The notes below the pieces were generated by a model. That model had not been told where the DNA came from and searched no databases. It saw only the letters and a list, made by a program, of their open reading frames with translations. A stretch of DNA of 25,322 nucleotides, taken from NCBI GenBank assembly GCA_964556665.1, contig CAZKXU010000048.1, forward strand, positions 1-25,322, written 5' to 3'. Positions 7,093 to 15,309 of this stretch are shown one piece after another. The stretch's first letter is position 1. Every line of letters starts with the position of its first letter. Source of the stretch: CAZKXU01 sp964556665 (GTDB lineage: Bacteria > Bdellovibrionota_C > UBA2361 > CAZKXU01). The translations under genes were made by a program, and so were the position numbers.

Positions 7093-9552
7093 CTAGCTCA
7101 GATAGTGTGCTACTCTAATTATATCAGCCAGGACTCCTGCAGCAGTTACCTCTGCTCCTGCGCCAGGCCCTTTTATAACTAACGGTCTCTCCCGGTACCG
7201 CTCCGTAGTAAAGGAGACTATATTGTCTGCTCCTGAGAGGTTATAAAATGGATGACTAATATCCACACTTTGCAAGGCAACTCTTGCTTTGCCGCCTTCT
7301 AGGGTTGCTATATATCTAAGACGTTCTCCCTTCTCTTCAGCAGCTTTTCGTTTCTCTTCGTACTCTTCATCAGAGCGCACAAGTTCTGTGAAAAACTCCT
7401 CAACAGTTTTAGCTTTTTCTAACTTCTGAGTTAATAGAGAGTTTAACTGAATGCTCCCTGGCTCTATAGAGAGGCCAGATTCTCGTGCTAAGATAAGTAG
7501 CTTTCTTGCCACATCCAATCCTTTAAGGTCCTCACGTGGATCAGGCTCCGTGTATCCACGATCTTTTGCCTCACGCACAACTGAGCTAAAGCTTCTATCT
7601 TTGCTGAAATTATTAAAGATGTAGCTTAATGTTCCGGAGAGGACTGCCTCGATTTTCAATATCTCATCACCGCTGCTCAAGAGATCATCTAGAGTGCTGA
7701 TAATAGGAAGTCCGGCTCCAACACTTGTCTCGTACAGAAATTTGATATTACGTTTTTGAGCAATTTCTTTGAGTGAGAGGTAGCGTTCCATGCTACCTGA
7801 ATGGGCGCGCTTGTTTGGTGTAACGATAGATATACTGGCATTTAGAATATCAACATACTTGCCTACTACCTCGTCACTTGCGGTACAGTCTACGAATACC
7901 GAGTTTGATAGATCGGAGGCGATCATTTTATCGACAAATGAGACGATCTCTCCGCTGCTGCCTCGCAATTCGATCTCCTTTTCGGCTTCGTCTTTTATCC
8001 CCTCCATATCAAAAAGCATCTTCTTGCTGCTAGCTAAGGCGATAATTCGAAGCTCAAGTGATTTTTTTCTTTTGAGAAAGCTTCGATGTTTAGCAATAAT
8101 CTTTAGTAGCTCACTGCCGACTACGCCGTGTCCTACTACAAATAGGTTCAATGATTTTGTGCCGGAGAGAAAAAAGCCGTCGTGCAATGCGTTGAGTGCC
8201 TTGACCTCATGTTCGCGCTCTACAACTACTGAGATATTAAGCTCTGAGGAGCCCTGAGCTATAGCTATTACATTTACACCGTTTTTGCCGAGCGATTGAA
8301 ATAATCTACCCGCGACACCTGGAGAGCTTTTCATGTCCTCACCAACTGCGGAGATGATTGCGAATTCAGAGTCTACTACAATTTGATCGAGAAGTGCTGC
8401 CTTGATCTCCAGCGCGAATTCCTCCTCAAGAGCCATCTTTGCTGTCTCTGCAGATTTTGGATCTACTGCTATACAGATGGTGTGTTCGGATGAGGCCTGT
8501 GTGATCAAGATTACATTAACACGATTTTCCGCAAGCGCACCGAACAGGCGCATCGAAATGCCTGCCACTCCCACCATGCCGCTGCCTTGTACGCGGATGA
8601 GCGAGACCTGCGGAATAGAGGAGATACCCTTAATCATATAATTAGAAGGATGTGCTTTTGCGTCTATAATAGTTCCGAGAAAATCCGGATTAAATGTGTT
8701 TCTAATGCGTAAAGGAATTCCTTTGCGCATGGCTGGCTGCATAGTGGGCGGATGTATTACTTTGGCTCCAAAGTGACTGAGCTCCATCGCCTCCTCATAT
8801 GTCAGATGAGCAAGCGAGAACGCCTTTTTTACTTTGCGTGGATCTGCGGTCATTACACCATCTACATCGGTCCAGATCTCGACCTCACTTGCGTCCAAGG
8901 CCGACCCAAAGATAGCAGCGCTGTAGTCAGAGCCGCCGCGTCCTAGTGTAACGGTATCGCCTTTTGATGTTGAGCCGATGAAGCCAGTAATGATCTGTAA
9001 AGCAGGATGTGATTCGAAATATGTTTTAATTTTCTGATTGGTCTGATCAAAGTTAACTTTAGCAGCGCCAAAATTGTTGTCAGTAACTACTACTGAGCGT
9101 GCATCGAGGTATTGGGCCTCGATGTCGTGCGTGTTAATGGCACAAGCAATAATATTGGCGCAGAGTCTCTCGCCGAAGCTCATAATATGATCGAGAGTGC
9201 GAAGCGAGATCTCACGTACAAGGTTGGCTCCGTTTAAAAGGTCGGTGAGCTCCGCGATATGTTTATCTATTGTGGAGAAAATAGGGGAGGATTTGTCGGG
9301 TACTAAATCAGTAGCGGTATCTAAATGAAGTTTCTTAAGGGAGTTAAGTTCGTCAAGATAATTTTTATTAGGATACTTTGCCGCACTATTACCAATATCA
9401 ATCAGTTTATCGGTGACACCTTGCAAGGCTGATACGACAACAGCGATGCGAGCAGCACGCGTCCTAGAAGCGAGGACAATCTTGATTACATTTTTAATAC
9501 GATCAGCTGAACCAACAGAGGAACCACCAAACTTAAGTACTAAGAAACTCAT
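7093..9552 (-). CDS. thrA: Bifunctional aspartokinase / homoserine dehydrogenase
   Basis: Catalyses the first and third steps from aspartate to homoserine. The 819 residues match E. coli ThrA (820). The N-terminal aspartokinase shows FLVLKFGGSSVGSADRI, TLGRGGSDYSAAI and WTDVDGVMTADPR. The middle carries two ACT-like segments (LIRVQGSGMVGVAGI and FAIISAVGEDMKSSPGVAG), the usual site of threonine feedback. The C-terminal homoserine dehydrogenase starts near LNLFVVGHGVVGSELL and contains VGAGLPIISTL and GTLSYIFNNF. A longer frame runs upstream to 9699, but the GGAGG at 9557-9561 and the family N-terminus MSFLVLKFGG fix the start. It heads a thrA-B-C order. Confidence 0.97.
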   Translation of the reverse strand: MSFLVLKFGGSSVGSADRIKNVIKIVLASRTRAARIAVVVSALQGVTDKLIDIGNSAAKYPNKNYLDELNSLKKLHLDTATDLVPDKSSPIFSTIDKHIAELTDLLNGANLVREISLRTLDHIMSFGERLCANIIACAINTHDIEAQYLDARSVVVTDNNFGAAKVNFDQTNQKIKTYFESHPALQIITGFIGSTSKGDTVTLGRGGSDYSAAIFGSALDASEVEIWTDVDGVMTADPRKVKKAFSLAHLTYEEAMELSHFGAKVIHPPTMQPAMRKGIPLRIRNTFNPDFLGTIIDAKAHPSNYMIKGISSIPQVSLIRVQGSGMVGVAGISMRLFGALAENRVNVILITQASSEHTICIAVDPKSAETAKMALEEEFALEIKAALLDQIVVDSEFAIISAVGEDMKSSPGVAGRLFQSLGKNGVNVIAIAQGSSELNISVVVEREHEVKALNALHDGFFLSGTKSLNLFVVGHGVVGSELLKIIAKHRSFLKRKKSLELRIIALASSKKMLFDMEGIKDEAEKEIELRGSSGEIVSFVDKMIASDLSNSVFVDCTASDEVVGKYVDILNASISIVTPNKRAHSGSMERYLSLKEIAQKRNIKFLYETSVGAGLPIISTLDDLLSSGDEILKIEAVLSGTLSYIFNNFSKDRSFSSVVREAKDRGYTEPDPREDLKGLDVARKLLILARESGLSIEPGSIQLNSLLTQKLEKAKTVEEFFTELVRSDEEYEEKRKAAEEKGERLRYIATLEGGKARVALQSVDISHPFYNLSGADNIVSFTTERYRERPLVIKGPGAGAEVTAAGVLADIIRVAHYLS

Positions 9553-9556
9553 GCAC

Positions 9557-9561
9557 CCTCC
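9557..9561 (-). promoter_or_regulatory. thrA ribosome-binding site
   Basis: GGAGG, 4 bases before the ATG at 9552. It decides against the longer upstream frame. A weak possible promoter lies above it (TTGCAA at 9607-9612, TATAAA at 9586-9591, 15-base spacer), which I do not list separately. Confidence 0.85.
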
Positions 9562-9713
9562 CAACCCCTTGCAAACCCTAAGTTTTTTATAATAATCCAC
9601 CCTTCTTTGCAACCTCTCATTTCCGAGGCATAGCACAGCCTGGAGCGAAGGCAGGAGCCCGAGGCACAAAAGTACAGTATGTAGCATAAGTAGTGACAAT
9701 GGTTAGCCATCCT

Positions 9714-9760
9714 GTGCGAGCTGCCGCTCGCACCTTGGGCAGACTGCCGTCTGCCCCTAC
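9714..9760. repeat. Double-hairpin repeat, family B copy 2
   Basis: GTGCGAGCTGCCGCTCGCAC followed by GGGCAGAC/GTCTGCCC, about 90% identical to 2178-2223. It lies upstream of thrA and downstream of the SGNH hydrolase gene. Confidence 0.85.
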
Positions 9761-9805
9761 CTAATAATTTTTTATTTTCACCATTTTTTTCGTAATGGTA
9801 TGGAC

Positions 9806-9860
9806 CTGCCCCTTTTCGTAAGGGCAGCCTGGGGCTGCCCAAGGACCGCGCTGCGTGCGG
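9806..9860. repeat. Cluster of three short hairpins
   Basis: In series: CTGCCCC...AGGGCAG (9806-9827), GGGC/GCCC (about 9831-9840) and CCGC/GCGG (9846-9860), directly after the SGNH hydrolase stop. On the minus strand it could act as an mRNA 3'-end structure, but no U-tract follows immediately. Confidence 0.5.
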
Positions 9861-9862
9861 AC

Positions 9863-11038
9863 TTAATGAATATTTTTCGATATATCTCTTGCTAGCTGCT
9901 CTCCTATCAGCTTGTGGCCAATAGTATTTGGATGGCAACCATCTGAGCTTATATAAAATAGGTCACTTAGCGGAAGATCATTAACTGGAGTCTCAATAGA
10001 TTCTCTCTCTTGCGTTAAAACAGAATCACCCTTGAGCTCTGGAATTTTGCTAATTAGGTAGCTCTGTCCGTTAAAAAAACTAAAATTCATGGCAGTTGCC
10101 GCCGTCTTGCCAAGCTTGGCATATGCTCCTGGAGTACAGAGTGCTATGACTGATGCCTCTTGTAGGCCAAAACGTTTGGCTTCTGTTAACATATACTCTA
10201 AATTTGTTCGATATCGCTTAGGAGACACGGCATGCTTATACTGTTTTTTCTCTTTCGTATTTTTGCTGATTTGAATGCTTAGCAGGTTGTTGATGAGTTT
10301 AGGGATCTCAAAGGTAAGTACCGTTTTACGAATTTTCTGAGCTATTCCTTGAGACTTAAAACGTGCTACCTGCTTTGCGTGAGGCATAGATACCATTTTT
10401 GCATCATTAGCACCGAAGCCTAGTATTAGATAATCAGCCTGAGTCGTCTTAAAAAATTTATCAAAAACTAAGCGCCCGTACTCTGAAGAGTCGCCTGGGA
10501 CTGAAAAATTGCCAACTGTTACGGGTCTATTTAATAAAGCGCTTAAATTATTTTTTAATACTTCAGCATAAGTTTCAGTATCATTAACTCCCCAACCAAA
10601 TGAGCTTGAATCTCCAAAAATAGCAATTCTAAATTCATTTGCAGCTTTAGCGCTTGGTAAGTCGACACCTCTAAAGCCTAAGCTATTGGAGCTTACTTTA
10701 TATTTCTTTGCTCTCTCACTTGGGATTAGGCTAAAGGTGTTGGTAACAAGTTGTGATATGTTTGGCACCATATGCACACGGAACCCATCACCTTCAGTGA
10801 AAATATCAAACCAATCAATTTTATCTCTCTCTGCAATCAATGATGTCGCACGTTCGCGGGTATTATGCTCGGCCAAAAGCCAGGTCGGCATTTCTAATGC
10901 TGCTTTATTGTTTACAAATAGTTGGGATAAATTTAGAATACGAGCAGTAATTTCAAGGAACACGATCATTGTTATAGGAACAATGAGTGTCAAAAATATT
11001 ATCTGAAACCGTGTTAAAGATCTGTTTGCACTTAACAT
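9863..11038 (-). CDS. Membrane-anchored SGNH/GDSL hydrolase-like protein
   Basis: A 391-residue protein with one N-terminal hydrophobic helix (about residues 11-32, no clear cleavage site), so probably an inner-membrane anchor with the rest in the periplasm. SGNH blocks are visible: block I FGDSSSFGWG (nucleophile Ser), block II Gly in VGNFSVPGDSS, block III GFGAND (Asn), and block V DGCHP (Asp/His pair) near the C-terminus. Family members are esterases or acyltransferases acting on lipids or polysaccharides; the substrate cannot be read from sequence. It lies 59 bases beyond trpC in the same direction and might receive read-through from the trp operon, but has no obvious link to tryptophan. 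No clear ribosome-binding site. Confidence 0.82.
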   Translation of the reverse strand: MLSANRSLTRFQIIFLTLIVPITMIVFLEITARILNLSQLFVNNKAALEMPTWLLAEHNTRERATSLIAERDKIDWFDIFTEGDGFRVHMVPNISQLVTNTFSLIPSERAKKYKVSSNSLGFRGVDLPSAKAANEFRIAIFGDSSSFGWGVNDTETYAEVLKNNLSALLNRPVTVGNFSVPGDSSEYGRLVFDKFFKTTQADYLILGFGANDAKMVSMPHAKQVARFKSQGIAQKIRKTVLTFEIPKLINNLLSIQISKNTKEKKQYKHAVSPKRYRTNLEYMLTEAKRFGLQEASVIALCTPGAYAKLGKTAATAMNFSFFNGQSYLISKIPELKGDSVLTQERESIETPVNDLPLSDLFYISSDGCHPNTIGHKLIGEQLARDISKNIH

Positions 11039-11097
11039 TAATGCTCTGATCCCAGTCTACTAAATTCACTTAAAGATCGCCTGTTTTAGTGCAATTT

Positions 11098-11910
11098 TCA
11101 ACTGTCTATATTCCCAGGATAATTCCGCTTATATTGCGCTATCAGATCTCTACAGGCCTGAGCTGGATTGTGGGTCGACATGAAGGATCCCCCTATAAGA
11201 AAGCCATCATACCCTGCCTGCTTTAAGTGGTGTAAGTCCGCAGCAGTCTTAATGCCGCTTTCTGAAATTGTAATTGAAGTTATAGGCAGCGCATCTCTTA
11301 AAGAGTAGGATGTTTCAAGTGAGCACTCAAACGTGCTTAAGTTCCGATTATTAACTCCAATAACATCGGCTAGAGCCAAATCTGTATTTATAATATCAGC
11401 TTTATTGTGAACTTCAATTAACACCTCCATTCCTAGCAGATGCGCTAGTCTTGCTAGCTTCTTAAGTTCATGAGGATTGAGCGCCGCTGCAATCAATAGA
11501 ATGATATCCGCTCCTAAAGCCTTACTTTCTATTACTTGATATTCATCTAGTATGAAATCTTTCCGTAAAATAGGACAATAATTATATAAACGTGCATTTT
11601 CAAGGTCGGTATTTGAGCCGCCGAAAAAATCTGGCTCAGTAAGTACAGACAATGCGGAGGCACCTGCTTGTACATATTCTACAGATAAATCTGCTACTGC
11701 TATATTTGGCTTTAAATCTCCATGTGACGGCGACCTTTTCTTTACTTCAGCGATTATGCCGATCCTCCTCTTACTTCTTAGATGTTTACACATAGATACA
11801 GTTTTGCTTTGAAAGTAAGGGGATCGCTCTAAGAGTTTAATTGAGCACTGCCTTTTTCGTTTAGCTATAGCACTTCGTCTGCTGCTTAGAATCATTTCAA
11901 GTTTATTCAT
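11098..11910 (-). CDS. trpC: Indole-3-glycerol phosphate synthase
   Basis: Closes the indole ring, turning the carboxyphenylamino-deoxyribulose phosphate into indole-3-glycerol phosphate. The 270-residue TIM barrel shows IAEVKKRSPSHGD (catalytic Lys), PILRKDFILDEYQV, VLIEVHN, VIGVNNRNL, ISESGIK and GFLIGGSFM. It is monofunctional: no TrpF domain follows. I chose the ATG at 11910 (MNKLEMILSSRR), which matches the family start and overlaps the trpD stop by 8 bases (ATGAATAA). A start at 11919 would overlap by 17. Last gene of the trp cluster here; trpF, trpB and trpA are not in the window. Confidence 0.95.
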   Translation of the reverse strand: MNKLEMILSSRRSAIAKRKRQCSIKLLERSPYFQSKTVSMCKHLRSKRRIGIIAEVKKRSPSHGDLKPNIAVADLSVEYVQAGASALSVLTEPDFFGGSNTDLENARLYNYCPILRKDFILDEYQVIESKALGADIILLIAAALNPHELKKLARLAHLLGMEVLIEVHNKADIINTDLALADVIGVNNRNLSTFECSLETSYSLRDALPITSITISESGIKTAADLHHLKQAGYDGFLIGGSFMSTHNPAQACRDLIAQYKRNYPGNIDS

Positions 11911-12913
11911 AGCCCTCAATCTCTAGTAATGTTCTGTAAGTTAAATACGGGGTAGAATTTATGATCGCATCACGTGCCATCCTAATTCCCTCATGTATAG
12001 TCAGATTTGGGTTAGCAAGATGAAGTGTAAAGCCAGCATTAGCTGCGACTACCGCTGTTTGCGCCGTGCTTCCCTCTCCTTTTAGTATCTTTAATAGAAT
12101 CTCCGCACCAGAGATCGCATCCGTGCCACCAGTTAGATCTGTATTCTTAAGCAGAGGAATTCCTAGCTCTTGCGGATAGAAAATCTTCTCCATACAGTTT
12201 GTAGTTACTTTGAAAGGAGAACTTAGGGAGATCTCGTCATATCCATCTAGTGAATGTACGACCATGAATTCGATCTTCTCCTGCTGTAGTAAATATGTAT
12301 AGAGTCGAGCAGCATTAAGACTGGCTACTCCAAGCAGCTGTTTGCGTGGACGACACGGATTCACCAGCGGACCCATGAAATTAAAGAGAGTTCTAAATCC
12401 CAGTGCTTTTCTTATTGGAGCAACACCTTTCATGGCTGGATGAAACAACGGAGCATGCAGAAAACAGAGATTTGCTTTCCTTAGCTGCTTGATTAAAGTA
12501 GGGGCATGATTTGTAAATTTTAATCCGAGTGCCTCCAGGACATTTGACGATCCACATTTTGATGACATGCCGTAATTGCCGTGTTTTGCTACTGCCACGC
12601 CACAGGCAGCAACTACAAAGGCGGAAGCTGTCGAAATATTAAAACTATCTTTTCCATCGCCTCCACTACCGCATAGATCCAGAGGGTCGAATTCGGAGAG
12701 GTCTAAATTGACTGCCAGATCAAGCATTGCGTTTTTGAAGCCAATAGCTTCAGCTAAAGTAAGCTGCCTCATCTGAAACACTGTAAGAAATGAGGAAATT
12801 AGATTTGGATCTGCTTGGTTTTCTGCTATTGTCCTCAGCAGATCGTAAGCCTTGTGTTCGCTTAATCTTTTAGCAAGGAAAAGTTCCTGTAGTTCTGAGT
12901 GTAGCTTGTTCAT
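11903..12913 (-). CDS. trpD: Anthranilate phosphoribosyltransferase
   Basis: Transfers phosphoribose from PRPP to anthranilate. The 336-residue protein carries the PRPP loop as DLCGSGGDGKDSFNIS (GSGGD rather than the common GTGGD), then VAKHGNYGMSSKCGSSNVLEALG and PIRKALGFRTLFNFMGPLVNP. The start at 12913 is supported by GGAGG at 12918-12922 and by an ATGA overlap with the trpG stop; the longer frame to 12937 has no such support. It is not fused to trpG, unlike the enterobacterial arrangement. Confidence 0.96.
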   Translation of the reverse strand: MNKLHSELQELFLAKRLSEHKAYDLLRTIAENQADPNLISSFLTVFQMRQLTLAEAIGFKNAMLDLAVNLDLSEFDPLDLCGSGGDGKDSFNISTASAFVVAACGVAVAKHGNYGMSSKCGSSNVLEALGLKFTNHAPTLIKQLRKANLCFLHAPLFHPAMKGVAPIRKALGFRTLFNFMGPLVNPCRPRKQLLGVASLNAARLYTYLLQQEKIEFMVVHSLDGYDEISLSSPFKVTTNCMEKIFYPQELGIPLLKNTDLTGGTDAISGAEILLKILKGEGSTAQTAVVAANAGFTLHLANPNLTIHEGIRMARDAIINSTPYLTYRTLLEIEGYE

Positions 12914-13491
12914 TTTTCCTCCGTTATTGAAATCCAACGATAAATTAATTCACGTCCATCAGGAGTTAATATTGACTCAGGATGAAACTGCAAGCCGTAG
13001 AGAGGTAGGTCGCAGTGTTTTAGTGCCATGACTTGAGCACAGCTATCCTCTGCACTAACTCGTATACAGCTTGGCAATGAAGTGCGATCAACAACCCAGG
13101 AATGGTACCGACCGACAGTGATTTCTTTAGGTAGATTAGCAAAGATTGTGTCAAGAGCCGGATGCAACGTTATAGTACTAGATTTACCGTGAATCGGTTT
13201 TTGTGCTGGTATGAGAGTACCACCAAATGCCTCAGCAATAGCTTGATGACCTAGGCAGATCCCTAGCATCGGCTTAGATGAAGCATATGCTTTGATAATC
13301 TCTAACATTCGACCTGCTTCGGATGGCAATCCAGGTCCAGGGGAGAATACGATCTGTCGAAAGCGCTTTACCTCTGAGAGTTCGATCCTGTTATTTCGAT
13401 AAACCTCTACAGTTTTAGTTGAGGCTCGCTTTAATAAGTCGACCAGGTTAAAAGTAAATGAATCATAATTATCAATGACAAGAATGCTCAT
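12910..13491 (-). CDS. trpG: Anthranilate synthase glutamine amidotransferase subunit
   Basis: Supplies ammonia from glutamine to TrpE. The 193-residue class I amidotransferase begins with LVIDNYDSFTFNLV, has the nucleophile in GICLGHQAIAEAFGG and the catalytic His/Glu in LQFHPESILTPDG. It overlaps trpE upstream (ATGA at 13488-13491) and trpD downstream (ATGA at 12910-12913), so stoichiometric translation is likely. A PabA role shared with folate synthesis is possible, as in many bacteria, but the operon position favours TrpG. Confidence 0.95.
   Translation of the reverse strand: MSILVIDNYDSFTFNLVDLLKRASTKTVEVYRNNRIELSEVKRFRQIVFSPGPGLPSEAGRMLEIIKAYASSKPMLGICLGHQAIAEAFGGTLIPAQKPIHGKSSTITLHPALDTIFANLPKEITVGRYHSWVVDRTSLPSCIRVSAEDSCAQVMALKHCDLPLYGLQFHPESILTPDGRELIYRWISITEEK
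12918..12922 (-). promoter_or_regulatory. trpD ribosome-binding site inside trpG
   Basis: GGAGG 4 bases before the trpD ATG, within the last codons of trpG. It fixes the trpD start and fits translational coupling through the ATGA overlap. Confidence 0.85.
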
Positions 13492-14891
13492 AAATTAAAA
13501 CCTCTTGCTATTTTAAATGCTGCCCTTAAGGCGCCAAGTTTATTTTCTACTTCTAGCAACTCCTGCTGCGGCACAGAGTCTGCGACTATTCCGGCTCCAG
13601 CCTGATATGATAGTGTTCCATCTTGGCTAACAAATGAGCGGATAATAATGGCGTGATTGCACTCACCATTAAATCCAAAGTACCCAATTGCTCCTCCATA
13701 GCAGCCGCGTGGCACAGGCTCATATTGACTTAATAGCTGCATGGCGCGGTATTTTGGAGCGCCGCTTAAAGTTCCCATCGGAAAAGTTGAGGCAAAAAGC
13801 TCGATGCTATCGATGCCGTCCTCTAATATTCCGCCTACGCAGGAGACTATGTGAATTAAGTGCGAGTAAAGTTTTGTAAGCTTAAAGTCAACAACTCTTA
13901 CATTGCGACAGAGTTTATTCAGATCATTTCGTGCTAAATCTACCAGCATCACATGCTCAGCATTTTCCTTTTCATCTTGTAGTAGTGCTGCTGCTTTTCT
14001 TAGATCGGCATCTTCATCTCCTATACGCTTATAAGTGCCCGCTATCGGAAATAGTCTGGCTTCTCGACCCTTTACTACCAACTGTGCCTCTGGAGAGGAG
14101 CCTAGGATTTTAAAATTACCGTGGTCAAAAAAGAACATATAAGGAGAGGGGTTAATCGAACGTAGCGCCCTATACAACGTCAGCTCGTCCCCTTTAAAAT
14201 TTTGACTAAAATGGCGTGATGGTACGATCTGAAATACGTCGCCACGCGCGATGTGTTGTTTGCAGCGTTCTATGCATCTCAGGTATTCTTGCTCAGATGA
14301 GCTGGCTAGCTCGTGCTCGCAGATCTCAAAGTTATATGTATTAGCTGCAAGATTTGCAATTGAGTTAAAAAACTCCTCACTGCTGTTTTCTGCTTCGGTT
14401 TGCAATGAATTTTCGATCAGGTAAAGTTCATCTTGGAAGTGATCTATGGCGATCACGTGACGATAGAGAGAGTATGAGATCTCAGGGATTTTATCTTGAG
14501 AGATGATTTCAATATCTTCAAAATAACGCACTGCATCGTAAGCTGTATAACCAAATATGCCGTTACTAAGAAATTTATATCTCTGTTCATTCTCCACCTT
14601 GAAACTATCCCGAAACTTTTGTAGTGCCGTAACTACTGACAGATCCTCAGAAATCTCAACTTCAGTGAGTATCTTATCAGAAGAGGTGTATCTTATCTTG
14701 CCAGCACAGACTTCAAATGTAGCCAAAGGTGATGCGAGAATATACGAAAAGGCGCTCTCGTTACTGCGCGCATCAACGCTTTCAAGCAACATGCTCCTGG
14801 CATACCGTTCACGTATGCGCAGATAGAGACTGATTGGTGTTATAGTGTCCGCTGGAAACTTAGTTACACGTGTACTGATCGGATATAGCAT
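13488..14891 (-). CDS. trpE: Anthranilate synthase component I
   Basis: Makes anthranilate from chorismate and ammonia. The 467 residues include LFPIAGTYKR, VDLARNDLNK, TFPMGTLSGAPK and GCYGGAIGYFGFNG, the chorismate-binding core; PMGTLSGAPK is typical of TrpE rather than PabB. Near the N-terminus is MLLESVD, matching the LLES element that forms the tryptophan feedback site in enteric TrpE, so allosteric inhibition is expected. GAGGA lies 6 bases before the ATG at 14891 and touches the alternative ATG at 14897, so 14891 is preferred. It is the first enzyme gene after the leader peptide. Confidence 0.96.
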   Translation of the reverse strand: MLYPISTRVTKFPADTITPISLYLRIRERYARSMLLESVDARSNESAFSYILASPLATFEVCAGKIRYTSSDKILTEVEISEDLSVVTALQKFRDSFKVENEQRYKFLSNGIFGYTAYDAVRYFEDIEIISQDKIPEISYSLYRHVIAIDHFQDELYLIENSLQTEAENSSEEFFNSIANLAANTYNFEICEHELASSSEQEYLRCIERCKQHIARGDVFQIVPSRHFSQNFKGDELTLYRALRSINPSPYMFFFDHGNFKILGSSPEAQLVVKGREARLFPIAGTYKRIGDEDADLRKAAALLQDEKENAEHVMLVDLARNDLNKLCRNVRVVDFKLTKLYSHLIHIVSCVGGILEDGIDSIELFASTFPMGTLSGAPKYRAMQLLSQYEPVPRGCYGGAIGYFGFNGECNHAIIIRSFVSQDGTLSYQAGAGIVADSVPQQELLEVENKLGALRAAFKIARGFNL

Positions 14892-14918
14892 GCCCATTCC
14901 TCGAACAAATCGATTAAC

Positions 14919-14997
14919 AAAAACTTACTGACGCATTTACGTCAAAAAGAGAAAAGATAGTTATGTTGTTTGAAAAATATATGTGGGCTATGCCCAC
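14919..14997 (-). promoter_or_regulatory. Putative trp attenuator structures
   Basis: On the minus strand a perfect hairpin GTGGGC-ATA-GCCCAC (14997-14983) overlaps the second Trp codon and the stop of the leader peptide and is followed by ATATATTTTTC. About 40 bases on, TGACG-TAAATG-CGTCA (14944-14929) is followed by GTAAGTTTTTG. The first could be the pause hairpin (1:2), the second the terminator (3:4). Both stems are short, and I did not find a convincing 2:3 antiterminator by eye. Confidence 0.6.
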
Positions 14998-15053
14998 CAA
15001 ATAACGGCGATGGAGAGAGAGAGCTGATGATTAATATTACAGAAAGTAGCCAT
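14988..15053 (-). CDS. trpL: trp operon leader peptide
   Basis: A 21-codon frame starting MATFCNI and ending AVIWWA, then TAG. Tandem Trp codons next to the stop, in a short frame between a good promoter and trpE, are the signature of ribosome-mediated attenuation. The ending resembles the rhizobial trp leader peptide (ISIWWWAR). Ribosome stalling at TGGTGG when Trp-tRNA is scarce would change folding of the downstream hairpins and let transcription enter trpE. There is no Shine-Dalgarno; the predicted transcription start is only a few bases before the ATG, so the peptide may be translated from a leaderless end. Too short for usual gene callers. Confidence 0.82.
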   Translation of the reverse strand: MATFCNINHQLSLSIAVIWWA

Positions 15054-15063
15054 TTGAAAATTT

Positions 15064-15091
15064 AGTATACATGAGTATGGGATGTAGTCAA
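15064..15091 (-). promoter_or_regulatory. trp operon promoter
   Basis: Minus strand TTGACT (15091-15086), 16-base spacer, TATACT (15069-15064); five of six consensus matches in each box. The -10 box ends 10 bases before the trpL ATG. Confidence 0.72.
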
Positions 15092-15162
15092 GAAATAAAG
15101 TGCACCTTCTCAGTAGCGTGACCAGTATAAAAGTATTTGCTCAATAAGGCTGGGCAAAATCA

Positions 15163-15268
15163 GTCCACCTTCGCTCATTGAAATACTTTGTCAATGTATT
15201 TCAATGGGGCTACGGCGGACGTATTTGCTCAATAAAACCCCGGAAGTCCGGGGTTGTTGAGCAGATAC
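15163..15268. repeat. Two adjacent long hairpins with an iterated motif
   Basis: Hairpin 1 (15163-15220) has outer arms GTCCACC/GGCGGAC and a perfect 11-bp inner stem CATTGAAATAC/GTATTTCAATG. Hairpin 2 (15221-15268) has GTATTTGCTCAA paired with TTGAGCAGATAC around AACCCCGGA/TCCGGGGTT. The 15-mer GTATTTGCTCAATAA occurs exactly at 15133-15147 and 15221-15235. The outer arms, with TTCGCT and GCTACGGCGGA, look like a common REP-type palindrome. Together with the trp promoter and trpL this fills most of the 562 bases between trpE and the next gene. Confidence 0.8.
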
Positions 15269-15269
15269 G

Positions 15270-15294
15270 AAAAAAAGAGGGATGTGCCATCCCT
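15270..15294 (-). terminator. Intrinsic terminator, minus strand
   Basis: Minus strand AGGGATG-GCA-CATCCCT, then C and seven T. Perfect 7-bp stem and strong U-tract. It follows the 43-codon frame at 15310-15441 and precedes the trp promoter, so it would end any transcript entering from upstream. Confidence 0.8.
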
Positions 15295-15309
15295 AGTTCT
15301 ATGTTAAAT

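Noticed and set aside
9549..9938. Minus-strand frame overlapping the thrA start, ending in ATGA with thrA; its 3' half could be read as a 53-residue leader peptide
   Set aside because: It has several Ile but no Thr codons, runs through a palindromic repeat in its longer form, and its composition is not protein-like. No attenuator hairpin precedes thrA.
11039..11097. Terminator after trpC
   Set aside because: A weak 8-bp imperfect stem (CACT/AGTG type) is present but no U-tract follows on the minus strand.
15221..15268. Integron attC site
   Set aside because: The hairpin has AAC and GTT near its base, but the required RYYYAAC/GTTRRRY ends, bulged bases and an integron gene are absent.
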